From positions 4,216,001 to 4,280,000 of the forward strand of contig NZ_CP009553.3 of the NCBI RefSeq assembly GCF_000767615.3: a DNA stretch of 64,000 bases, read 5' to 3'. Below, piece by piece: positions 20,680 through 29,700 of the stretch (position 1 is the first letter of the stretch; each line of letters starts with the position of its first letter). Under the pieces are notes generated by a model. That model saw nothing but the letters and a program-made list of their open reading frames with translations. It searched no databases and was not told the DNA's origin. Source of the stretch: Pandoraea pnomenusa (GTDB taxonomy: Bacteria > Pseudomonadota > Gammaproteobacteria > Burkholderiales > Burkholderiaceae). The translations under genes and the position numbers were made by a program.

Positions 20680-20796
20680 ATTAACGACGCGAGTGCGGTG
20701 CACACGACGATGCCGTTACACCCGGTTCGTCGCTTTCGTCTTGCCGTGTCGATGGAATTCGGTCGCACGCGTATGCGGCGACGGACTCCATTTAAT

Positions 20797-20811
20797 ATCA
20801 AGCTACCTGAC
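20797..20811 (-). promoter_or_regulatory. Second MarR-operator-like repeat downstream of the MarR gene
   Basis: ATCAAGC-T-ACCTGAC, an imperfect copy of 20665. On the minus strand TTGTAT, 17 bases, TTAAAT has the same geometry as the ech promoter, so this is probably a promoter reading into the AAHS transporter. The 301 bases between 20546 and 20848 hold this site, the 20665 site and an imperfect hairpin at 20762-20783, but no gene. Confidence 0.6.
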
Positions 20812-20847
20812 AATACAAGCAATCGGCAGGTCGGGACAAACCCGGAG

Positions 20848-21375
20848 TCAGTCGCGCAGGTTGCGAACGAACAATTCGAGATGGCGCTGCACGGCGGCGG
20901 CGTCTTCGCGGCTCACGTCGGCGCGCATGCGCGCGTCGATGTCGCGGGCCACCGCCTCGCACTGGGCGAGCACGCGGCGGCCTTCGTCGGTCAGTTGCAG
21001 CAGCACGATACGCCCATGGTTGGGATCGGGCTCGCGCGTGATCCACTGGCGCGCCGCCATCACGCTCACGACCTCGTTGGCCGATTGCGGCGTGATGAAC
21101 GAGCGCTGGGCGAGTTGTGCGTTCGAGAGCTTGCCGCGGGCGTCGAGCACCGACAGCGCGGTGAATTGCGCCAGTGTGAGGCCCAGCGGCGCGAGCGCCT
21201 CGGACATGTGGCGACGCAGCAGGCGGTCGAGACTGGCGATGACGTACGTCAGGCGCAGCTTCGAGCGGCGAGGCCGCGCTTCCGCGGTTCCCGTCGCCGC
21301 ATCGACAGGTTCGTTGCCGGATTCGTGGGCGACGGGGTCGTGGGCGAGCTTCTTTTTCTGAGGGACGACGCTCAT
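20848..21375 (-). CDS. MarR-family regulator, probable repressor of the ferulate genes
   Basis: Winged-helix regulator of 175 residues. The core runs from about 45 to 170: LRLTYVIASLDRLLRRHMSEAL, then LTLAQFTALSVLDARGKLSNAQLAQRSFITPQSANEVV (helix-turn-helix) and the wing REPDPNHGRIVLLQLTDEG. MarR-type FerR/CouR proteins repress ferulate or coumarate genes and are released by the CoA thioester. It is the first gene of the minus-strand ferulate cluster. The N-terminus is longer than usual (about 40 charged residues). Confidence 0.85.
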   Translation of the reverse strand: MSVVPQKKKLAHDPVAHESGNEPVDAATGTAEARPRRSKLRLTYVIASLDRLLRRHMSEALAPLGLTLAQFTALSVLDARGKLSNAQLAQRSFITPQSANEVVSVMAARQWITREPDPNHGRIVLLQLTDEGRRVLAQCEAVARDIDARMRADVSREDAAAVQRHLELFVRNLRD

Positions 21376-21452
21376 GATGGGTGGGCGAGAATACGCGAAA
21401 GGTCGCGCAGTGCGGAAAAGCCCACAGTGTAACGCCGTCGCCGCCCGGTTGG

Positions 21453-21818
21453 TCAGCCGGCCAGCTTGCGGAACGTCTCGAGCACCGCGTCGCCCTTGAA
21501 CGGCTTGACGATCCAGCCCTTCACGCCGGCGGCCTTGCCGCGCTCCTTCATCGCCGGGCTGCTCTCGGTGGTGAGCATCACGACATTGACGGCGTGATTC
21601 GCCAGTTCGCCGCGAATCTTCTCGACCATCGTCAGGCCGTCCATGTTGGGCATGTTCACGTCGCTGATGATCAGTTTCACGCCCGGGCTCCCCCTGAGCT
21701 TCGCGAGGCCGTCCTTGCCGTCGACGGCCGTGTCCACGTCCAGTCCGTTCTTGCGCAGGAAACCGGCGACTTCGTCGCGCACGGTGCTCGAATCGTCGAC
21801 CACGAGAATCTTCGACAT
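21453..21818 (-). CDS. Single-domain CheY-like response regulator
   Basis: Receiver domain only, 121 residues. Acidic pocket Asp8/Asp9 (VVDDSS), phospho-acceptor Asp53 (ISDVNMPNMDG), Thr83 (MLTTES) and Lys105 (VKPFKG) are all in place, so it should be phosphorylatable. It is the last gene of a five-gene minus-strand operon with a CheA-like kinase and two CheX-like proteins. With no output domain it probably acts by binding a partner such as a flagellar, pilus or enzyme target. Closest in style to CheY of small accessory chemosensory clusters. Confidence 0.9.
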   Translation of the reverse strand: MSKILVVDDSSTVRDEVAGFLRKNGLDVDTAVDGKDGLAKLRGSPGVKLIISDVNMPNMDGLTMVEKIRGELANHAVNVVMLTTESSPAMKERGKAAGVKGWIVKPFKGDAVLETFRKLAG

Positions 21819-21864
21819 GATGATGTCCTTTGTGTGTAAGAGATGAAGTTTCCGAGCCGGGATC

Positions 21865-22509
21865 TCAGAACAGTTCCAGCGCCCCGGTCTCGACGGGTGC
21901 GGCCGTCGCTGGCGTCGCTTCGCGGAACGCTTCGGGCGACCAGTTCAGGCTGAAGACGAAATGCTGATGCAGCGTGACAATTCGCGCATCGACCGGGTCG
22001 GCGACGCGATAGACGAAACACAGCTGGGGATTGTCGGTACCGAACGAGATGTACTTCTGTTTGTGATTGATGAGCAGCGGCACCTGCACCTGCGCGCGGT
22101 CGGCGGCCGACGCCTCGCCCAGATAGCGATTCTTGAACGCGCCCCAGATGAGATTGGTCATCTCGCCGAGCATGCCGTTGAGCTCGCGAAAGCCGGCCTG
22201 GCCTTCGCAGCGGCCCGTGTGCTCGAGCAGTTGCATGAACGGCACCTGCTCGGCCTGCATCATCATGTAGCCGCGGCACCAGGCGCTCTCGAGCGGAATC
22301 AGGCTGAAGACCTCGCCGAAGATGATGCGATCGCGCACCACGCTGGGCGACTCGCACGTGAGCGCGATGTCGTCGCCGAACAGGCCTCGAAACACGCCTT
22401 CGGTGATATCGATCATGCCGCGCACGAGCGCTTCGGGGTATTCGTGTTCGACGTTGTCGTCGAGAATCAGGAACTGGCTGACCGACTCTCGGGGGGTACT
22501 TCGGTTCAT
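21865..22509 (-). CDS. CheX/CheC-like chemotaxis phosphatase-type protein
   Basis: 214 residues, cytosolic. It has an N-terminal LVRGMIDITEGVFRGLFG segment and ELNGMLGEMTNLIWGAFKNRY near residue 120, fitting the ExxN active motif of CheC/CheX (Glu and Asn of GEMTN), which in that family dephosphorylates CheY-P. The C-terminus is GALELF, shared in form with the next gene. Its position between CheY and a second CheX-like gene supports a role in resetting the same response regulator. Activity is inferred. Confidence 0.7.
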   Translation of the reverse strand: MNRSTPRESVSQFLILDDNVEHEYPEALVRGMIDITEGVFRGLFGDDIALTCESPSVVRDRIIFGEVFSLIPLESAWCRGYMMMQAEQVPFMQLLEHTGRCEGQAGFRELNGMLGEMTNLIWGAFKNRYLGEASAADRAQVQVPLLINHKQKYISFGTDNPQLCFVYRVADPVDARIVTLHQHFVFSLNWSPEAFREATPATAAPVETGALELF

Positions 22510-22549
22510 GGTCGTAATTTCCCAGCGCTTGACGGAGCGCGTTGCCGCT

Positions 22550-23104
22550 TCAAAACAATTCGAGTTCGCCGCTGCTGTCCTGCGTCTCGCTCACGTCCGC
22601 GTGAAAGTCCAGCGGCGCGTGCGCGCAGACGCACAGCGTGGCCGCGAGCCGCACGTCGCCATCGAGCGTGATCGCCCACGAGGCCAGATGATTCGGCCTG
22701 AGCTGCATGAGGTGCGGCACGCAGCGCCCGCTCAGCACGTAGGGTGTGGACATGCCCAGATCGGGGAAGTGTTCGAGCAACGCCTGGTTGATCGCACCGC
22801 AGCACAGGTTGCCGATCTCGAGGAACACTTCGCGAAACGGCTTGTCCTGATCGTCCCGTGAGAAGTAGGCGAGCGTGGCCTCGTCCTCGTCGAAATGCAG
22901 CACGAGCAGCATGCGAAAGCCGATGGACGAGATCGTGAGCACGACCACGTTGGCGTGCCGCGCCGCCAGATCGGCGCCGTGCGCGGACGTGTCGGAATTC
23001 AACGGCACGATCTCGCACGCGGCGTCGGGCGCGCGGGCGAGACGGGTGTGCACGGCCTTGTGCAGAATGCGTTCGAAACTGTCGCGAGCGTGAGCGCTGA
23101 TCAC
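22550..23104 (-). CDS. Second CheX/CheC-like protein
   Basis: 184 residues, cytosolic. It begins ISAHARDSFERILHKAVHTRL, has a central strand pair (VVVLTISSIGFRMLLVLHFDE) and carries the ExxN motif in LEIGNLCCGAINQALLEHFPDLG (near 100), with Cys-Cys after Asn. The C-terminus is GELELF, matching GALELF in the neighbouring protein. It is only weakly similar in sequence to that neighbour, so the pair is not a recent duplication. Function as a CheY-P phosphatase or a scaffold is inferred. Confidence 0.62.
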   Translation of the reverse strand: MISAHARDSFERILHKAVHTRLARAPDAACEIVPLNSDTSAHGADLAARHANVVVLTISSIGFRMLLVLHFDEDEATLAYFSRDDQDKPFREVFLEIGNLCCGAINQALLEHFPDLGMSTPYVLSGRCVPHLMQLRPNHLASWAITLDGDVRLAATLCVCAHAPLDFHADVSETQDSSGELELF

Positions 23105-23130
23105 AACGGAACCTGCCTGCTTGGGATTGA

Positions 23131-23859
23131 CTAGTGAAGACGGGCGTGCAACTGCTGCGCCAGCGCCTCGACGCTCGACAGCGACGCCGCGATCATCTTG
23201 CCGCCGGCCTGAATATCCTGGAACGTCGCCGTGGTCGTCACGTCGTTACGGTGCAGACTGTCGCGGTAACTCTTGGACAGCTCCTCGGAGCGCGTGGCCA
23301 GTGCGCGCACTTCGCTCGCGACGATGCCGAAGCCGCGTCCCGCCGCGCCCGCGCGCGCCGCCTCGATGGACGCGTTGAGCGACACGATGAGCACGTGCCG
23401 CACGATCGACGCGAGTTCGTGATTCTTCGCGTGCATATCCTGGTTCTGCGTCATGAGCGAGATCATCTGCTCGTGCCAGCGCTCGAAGGTGGCGGCCAGT
23501 CCGCGCAGGCGGGCCGCCTCGCCGGCAATACGTTCGGCTTCGCCCTGCCACATCGCCTTGGCTTCGAGCACGGCGGCCTCGGACTTGCGCGCTGCCTGCA
23601 AATCCAGTTCGGCCTGCGCGAGCGCCGACTGGTGCGCCGCCATGGCGTCGTCGTGCGCCTGGCTCCTTTCGTCCCGGTCGACGACCGCCACGCGTTCGCG
23701 CTCGAGCGCCTGCGCCAGCGCTTCGTCGTGCGTTTTCGCCAGCGCGCGCCAGTGTGCGGTCGCCTGCGCCATGCGCCAACGGTGAACAACCAGAGCCACC
23801 ATGCCCGCGCCCGCGATTCCCGCGAGGGCTCCCATCAACACCCATTGCACTGCTTGCAT
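23131..23859 (-). CDS. Membrane-anchored protein with an MCP signalling hairpin
   Basis: 242 residues: one N-terminal membrane helix (about 5-25), a long Ala/Glu-rich coiled coil (30-140), then the chemoreceptor tip SLNASIEAARAGAAGRGFG with VASEVRALATRSEELS (about 160-200). It has no periplasmic sensor, no HAMP and a much shortened bundle, and I see no clear methylation sites. The hairpin is what normally binds CheA/CheW. The start at 23859 is preferred to 23916 because the membrane helix then begins at once; GGAG lies upstream. It sits 32 bases after the kinase region in operon order. Confidence 0.82.
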   Translation of the reverse strand: MQAVQWVLMGALAGIAGAGMVALVVHRWRMAQATAHWRALAKTHDEALAQALERERVAVVDRDERSQAHDDAMAAHQSALAQAELDLQAARKSEAAVLEAKAMWQGEAERIAGEAARLRGLAATFERWHEQMISLMTQNQDMHAKNHELASIVRHVLIVSLNASIEAARAGAAGRGFGIVASEVRALATRSEELSKSYRDSLHRNDVTTTATFQDIQAGGKMIAASLSSVEALAQQLHARLH

Positions 23860-23948
23860 ACTCACTTCGTCTCCGAAAGCGGCGTGGCGGCAGCGAACCG
23901 GCGGGGTCCGCGCCACCGTGCCCGTCGATGCGGTCCGTGGCGCCGGCG

Positions 23949-26393
23949 TCAGACCGTGCCGGGTTGCGGCATGTCGCCTCGCGATGCCGCCTCGCCAGCC
24001 GAGCGCACCGGCGCTGCGAGTACGTCCAGCGCCGGCAGGTCGATCGCATCGGCCGCGACACTGTTCAGGTCGAAGCCGTCAACGACGAGGTTGTCGGGCA
24101 GACATACGACCGTCTGGAACTGGCGGAACTCCGCCCCGTTGCGATCGTCCGTGAAGCGAAGTTCGATGCGTCCGTGCTCGCGACGCACGAAGTCCTGCAC
24201 GGCGTCCATGCCCACGCCGCGCCCGGACACTTCGGTGACCTGCCCGGCCGTCGAGAATCCCGGCCGGAAAATGAACTGCGCGATCTGCTCGTCGCTGACG
24301 TATGTCTCGGATGTGATCCAGCCCCGTTGCACCGCGATGGCGCGAATGCGGTGCAGCGCCAGCCCGCGACCGTCGTCGGCGAGCGTGACCTGAAGCATGT
24401 TGTGGTCGAGGCCCACTTCGACATCGATGGTGCCCGCCGCCGGTTTGCCTTTCGCGCGCCGTTCCTCGGCGCTCTCCAGCCCGTGGTCCATCGAATTGCG
24501 CAGCAAGTGCATGAATACGTCGCGCAGGATGCGCACGGCGGGCGCGCGCAGGCGATAGCCGTTGTCGTCGATACGCACGACGGGGGCCGGCTTGCCCAGC
24601 TCGGCGGCAAGCGACGGCAGCGAATCGAGCACCCCGCCCAGCGCCTCGCCCACGCCCTCGGTGCCGAGCAGACGCAGCGTCTGGTGCACCGCGTCGCGCA
24701 TGGCGACCAGCTGGTGCGGATCGTTCGGATCGGCCGCCTCCAGCATGCGCAGGCTGGCGCGGATATGCGCGCGGTCGACCACCATCGACTGCTCGTCGGC
24801 GGCACGGCCCGGGCCCTTGCGGCCAAGGCTCATCTCGTTGATCTGCGCATAGGTGTCGACCGCCTCGCGCACGCGTTCGAGTTCGCGCATCAGGCCGTCC
24901 TGATCCCACAGGCGCGCGACGTCGGGCTGGCGCAGTTCGTGATAGCGCTGCTCCGTCTCGTGCACGACGTTAGTCAGGTACTGGAGGTTGTACGTGCGCG
25001 CGTTGCCCTTGATGGTGTGCATGTTGCGGAACAGTTCCGCGATGGCCGCGCTGTCGGCCTGGGAATGCTTGCGGATGATGCGCTCGTTCTCGCGGATGAA
25101 GCCGGTCGAACTCTCGATGAAGTGATGGAACTTCTCCTGGCTCACGGCGAGAATCTCGCCGATCATCTCCAGACGCTGCTTCTGTTCGTTGGCTTCGGCC
25201 GCGAGCTCGCGCAGCTCGGTCACGTCGCGCACGCACAGCATCAGGCGCAGGATCGTGTCGTCCTCGTCGGTGATCGCCGACCATGTGAGATCGAGCTGCT
25301 TCACACGGCCGTCGGGCATGCGCTTGCCGATCTCGCCAACGAGCAGGTGTTCGTTGAACGCGAAGTTCATGGCGTCCTGCCCGATGCAGGCGTCGACAGC
25401 CGCTTCGACCTGCGAGAGCGCGTCCGCGCCCAGATCGCTGTCGCCGAAGACCAGATCCATCACGCCGCGACCGGCGATGTCCTGCGTCTCGAAGATCGCT
25501 TCGAGATAGGCGGAGTACTCACCATGAACCCTCGCGCCGTCGACGACCGTCAGAATGCCCTGCTGCATGTTCTGCAACATGGCCTGTATGTCGGCCGTCT
25601 TCTGCTTGAGCTGCGCGGAGCGTTCCTGAATCTTCTCGATCATGCCGTTGAAGGCCACGATCGAATGACCGATTTCGTCCATGCGGCCGACGGGCACGCG
25701 ACGAGTGAAGTCCTGGCTGTTGGCGATCTCGCTCATCATGGCCTGCATGCGCGAGAGCGGACGCGTGATCTGCCGGTACAGCAGCGCGCCGATGGCGGTG
25801 AGCAGCAGGATCGCCAGCCCGGTCACGATGCCGATGGCGGTGGTGGTGGTCGAGAGCGTGTCGTTGAGGGTGGCGATGGCGGCGTCTTTCTGGCGGTTCT
25901 TCTCGACCCGGAGCGTATTGACCACGCCTTCGAGTTCGTCGCGGTACTGCGCCACCATCGCGAACAGGTACGCCTGCGCCATCTCCGTCTTTCCCGCCTG
26001 CTTGAGCTTCGCGGTGTCGTGGATGGCGTTGAAGTAGTTCTCCACGCTCTCGCGCGCCTGCGTGACGAGCCCCTTCTGGGCGTCGCTCGCGGCCCCGTCG
26101 GCCTGGCGGGCGAGCGAGCGGTCGATCTCGCCGCGCAGCGCCTTGAGTTTGTCGAGCGCCTGTTCGACAACGGTCTCGTCCGGTGCGTAGACCAACGTCA
26201 TGGTCGCGATCTGTACCGCCTTGACCTGCGAGACGAGATCCGCGGAAGCGAGCGCGCTGGGCACCACGCCTTCCGTCACCTGCCGCACCTTCTGCGCACT
26301 GGCGCGGGTCTGGTACACCGCATAGCCGCCGATGATCGAGAGCGCGACGAATGTCAGGATCACCAATAGCGTAATTCGATGACGGATGGTCAT
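23949..26393 (-). CDS. Membrane sensor kinase with HAMP, PAS-like, Hpt and CheA-type ATPase domains
   Basis: 814 residues. Helix 1 (about 7-28), a four-helix-bundle-like sensor (30-180), helix 2 (183-206), HAMP (207-260), a PAS-like region (270-395), an Hpt domain with the phospho-His in FRNMHTIKGNA (His459), and an HATPase domain with N box LLRNSMDHGLE (about 630-640), G1 LADDGRGLAL (about 671) and G2 SGRGVGMDAV (about 723). This resembles CheA P1 and P4 fused to a receptor. The CheW-like P5 domain is absent. It heads the operon of CheX-like and CheY genes and probably phosphorylates that CheY. Confidence 0.85.
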   Translation of the reverse strand: MTIRHRITLLVILTFVALSIIGGYAVYQTRASAQKVRQVTEGVVPSALASADLVSQVKAVQIATMTLVYAPDETVVEQALDKLKALRGEIDRSLARQADGAASDAQKGLVTQARESVENYFNAIHDTAKLKQAGKTEMAQAYLFAMVAQYRDELEGVVNTLRVEKNRQKDAAIATLNDTLSTTTTAIGIVTGLAILLLTAIGALLYRQITRPLSRMQAMMSEIANSQDFTRRVPVGRMDEIGHSIVAFNGMIEKIQERSAQLKQKTADIQAMLQNMQQGILTVVDGARVHGEYSAYLEAIFETQDIAGRGVMDLVFGDSDLGADALSQVEAAVDACIGQDAMNFAFNEHLLVGEIGKRMPDGRVKQLDLTWSAITDEDDTILRLMLCVRDVTELRELAAEANEQKQRLEMIGEILAVSQEKFHHFIESSTGFIRENERIIRKHSQADSAAIAELFRNMHTIKGNARTYNLQYLTNVVHETEQRYHELRQPDVARLWDQDGLMRELERVREAVDTYAQINEMSLGRKGPGRAADEQSMVVDRAHIRASLRMLEAADPNDPHQLVAMRDAVHQTLRLLGTEGVGEALGGVLDSLPSLAAELGKPAPVVRIDDNGYRLRAPAVRILRDVFMHLLRNSMDHGLESAEERRAKGKPAAGTIDVEVGLDHNMLQVTLADDGRGLALHRIRAIAVQRGWITSETYVSDEQIAQFIFRPGFSTAGQVTEVSGRGVGMDAVQDFVRREHGRIELRFTDDRNGAEFRQFQTVVCLPDNLVVDGFDLNSVAADAIDLPALDVLAAPVRSAGEAASRGDMPQPGTV

Positions 26394-26704
26394 TGCGTCA
26401 TTTCCCCGGGTCGCACCGGCGCCCGGTGCCCCGCGTTATCTGACGCAGTCGCCCGGCCGCCGAATTTGTTTGTCGATGCTTCGTGCGCCGTGATTATTGC
26501 GGGTGATATGTGACGATTGGATGAATGAATGGAATGTTCATGGAACATCGTGAAAACGAAGTGGCGACCAAGCGACGCGCTCAGCAAAAAAAATGCCACG
26601 GCGAAACGCCGTGGCAAGCGAACGGTGATCTCTGAATGCCTGAGCATTGGACTAGCGGCATCCGCATTGCGCTTATGCTGACGTTCGCATATGTCCCTGC
26701 GCTT
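26394..26704. other. Intergenic region upstream of the chemosensory operon
   Basis: 311 bases with no convincing gene. It should hold the promoter of the minus-strand kinase operon (near 26400-26560, AT-richer than its surroundings) and contains the terminator of the Ig-repeat gene at 26586-26616. Confidence 0.6.
26586..26616 (-). terminator. Rho-independent terminator of the 1462-residue Ig-repeat gene
   Basis: TGCCACGGCG/CGCCGTGGCA stem of 10 bp with an AAA loop (26594-26616), followed on the minus strand by eight T (26586-26593). A strong terminator 89 bases beyond the stop at 26705. Confidence 0.9.
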
Positions 26705-29700
26705 TCAACCATTCTTCGGGATCAGACAAAGCGCCTTGCTGAAGTTGCCACTCGGCGAGCCGTAGTGGTTGCAGAAAACACTGACGCCATATGTACCGAG
26801 CGCGTAACACCACCCCGCTCCGCAACTGCCTTGCTCACAAGTGTAGGCATAGTACCCGCCGTTGGCGGCCCACACCTTGGTGTACTCCACCAGCATTGAC
26901 GCGATCTCGGTGGGGCCGATTCCGCGTCCACCCGGTAGCCCGGCGCGCCACGCAATCGCCTGCGCGGGCGTAATGCCGACCTTGTGATTGTCAACGGTCC
27001 CATAGACATTGCTGACTTCGACCTGATAGCTCGCGGTTGTTCCCTTGCTGTCACGAATCGTAATGGTTGCAGTACCATTGCCCTCGCCCACGACCCGCCC
27101 GGACTCGTTGACGGTCGCCACCGACGGCTTGCTCGACGAATAGGTGTAGGGCGGTACGCCTCCGGACGCCGCGCGCGTTTGCGAGTTGCCTGGAGGGTAC
27201 GCCCCCGTGCGCGTCCAGAACGATTTGACCGAAAATCCGTCGAGCACCATCTTGTTCGGGTCTACCGTAATCGGCGGCACCACCTGCATCGTCACGCGAA
27301 GTGGCGGGAAGATGACGGCGTCCATGTCATCATCACCGCCGTCGAACGCCACCTTGAACTCGACGCGCAGTTCCGAGTCGTTCCTGAGCGCCGCCAGCCG
27401 CGCTCGCGGAATCGCCTGCGCAATACCCGCAGTGACCTCCTCTGCGCTCACTTCATGCCGGGTCAGCAGCACGATGACATCCGGCGTGCCGTTGGCAAGC
27501 GTGGCGTGACAGCGCAACCAGACCGTCTGTCCCTCAGCGATCAGCGGCCATGGCACAACGGTGACCTGCGCGTCTCCCGTGAAACTGTCCAGCTTCAACA
27601 CACCACCTTGCGTCTGTGGAATCACCGGCGTGGGCAATTCGCCCTCTCCGAAGTCGTTGACTGTCAACTCCAGAATGCCGGACGCGTCGTAATTGCCATT
27701 TCGCGTCACCACGTAGTTGATCTTTACCGATCGCCCGACGTACGGAATCAGCATGTCTCCCGGCACGGGAATATCCACGCTGCCCGTCGTACTGCCCGGC
27801 ACTTCGTCGAGAGCGTCGGCGCCGTCCCAAACCAGTTTGATCAGGTCGATGGCGCGCATGTCTTCATATGTCACGCGTACCGTCACACCTTTTTCCGCGT
27901 CGATCGGGTCGATTTCGTCGTTCGGTGCCTCCACCACTTCCGGCGCAGGCAACGTCAGGCTGTGCGCGAGCTTCAACGTGCGCTCGCGGAAGGTCACGGC
28001 ATCGGCCTCGCTGTCGCTGCCGTCGAACGTGACTTTCACCTGAATGCGCAGGTCCGAACCATCGAGCAACTTCTCCAGATCCGAGCGCCGCAATACCCGG
28101 TCGAGTGGCTTGCCCACCTCTTCCTCGGTCACCTCATGTCCGAGCTCGAGCGAAATCGTCGTCGAATTTCCGGTGGACTGCGTGCCGAAGACTCGCCACC
28201 AGACGCGCTGCCCCACGGCCATCAACGGCCACGTCGGCACGCGCGCTGTTGCGTCCGCCGTGAAGTCCAACAGATTGAGCACGCCGCCGCGTTGCTCCAC
28301 GACGGTCGGCAACGGCAGATTGCCGGGCAGGAAGTTGTTGATGGTGAGCTCGAGCGCTGGCGAGACGGTCTCGAAGCCGAGGCGGGTCACCGTGTACGAC
28401 ACCAGAATGGTTTCGCCCAGATGAAGCGCAATCTTTGCCGGCGGCACGACGATGTCGACCGATCCCGTCTCGCTGCCGGTGACGGTTGCGAACGACGAGT
28501 CAGCATCCCAAGTCAACTGGATCACGTCTTCCGCCTGCATGCCATCGTAACTGATGCGCACGGTGGCGCCTTGCCGCGCATCCACAGGCTTGAGCACGTT
28601 GTCGATTGCCTCGACCACCACTGGCGCCGTGAGCGTGGGCAGCTCGATGCCGACACGAAGGTGAAGCACTTCGGACGGCATCACGCGATTGCCACGCTTG
28701 ATCGTATACCGCACCGGCACTTCGCGACCGAGCCAGGTGTCCACCTGCTCCTTTCGCATGAAGAACTCATAGTCCATCGGGCCGAGAATATCCAGCGTGT
28801 CGTGATACATCTCGGCGCCTTCGCCCCAGTACAGATCGATCGTGTCGCCAACGCGCATGCCCGTATGCCAGCGCACGATCGTGTTCGCGCCTCGCTCGTA
28901 GGCGTCCTCCGGCAGGTACTCGCCGTCGGCTTCGCGCACTTCCGGTGCGGGCCACACCACCGCCTTGCTCACCTCCAGTGTCAGATCCTCCGAGCGCGTT
29001 TCGACGCCGGCGACCTCCACGGTGTAGTTCACGGTGATGGTCAGGCCGTCGAGTTGCTCCACGGATTCATGCGGCACGTACAAGTACAGCGGCTGGCCCA
29101 CCAGACCATCGGAGATCTGGACCCGCCGGGTCGCCTCGCCGACAGTGCCTTTGGCGAACCAGACCGTCACGATATCGTTGCGGGCCATGCCTTCGTATGG
29201 GTCAACTCTCACCGTGGCGTCGTCGAGCGTATGGTTTGGATCGAGCACGCCGTCGATCTGCTCCTCCACAATGGGGGCAGGCAACAGTGCTGAAATCGGC
29301 AGAACCACGAACGATTTAGGCAGCGACGTCTCTTCGCCGCCCGCTGCCCGCGTGACCCGATACAGTACGTTGACCGTATCGCCGCCATCCGCATTGGCTT
29401 CAATTACGCCACGCGGTACGGTAACCACAATGTCCCCTATCGCCTCGACAATCACCTCGCCCGTGGCCTGACCGCCTTCGGAAAGTCCCAGCCAGAACCA
29501 GTTCACCACATCGCCAGGTACCATCCCCGGCCATGCGGGAATTGTCACCTTCGAGCCATCGGGCACCAGCGCCGGGTCGAGCGCTCCGCCGACCTCGCCC
29601 TCCACGATCGGCGGCTCGAGGCTGGCAACCCCCAACACCGTCAGGGCCAGCGTCTTCGAGGTCCGCTGGCTGTTGCCCGACTCCACTATGTAGTGCACTT

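Noticed and set aside
26980..27200. C-terminal region of the giant protein as a toxin domain
   Set aside because: The Big2 domain and Cys-rich tail show no known toxin motif and no immunity-like small gene follows; the idea is not supported.
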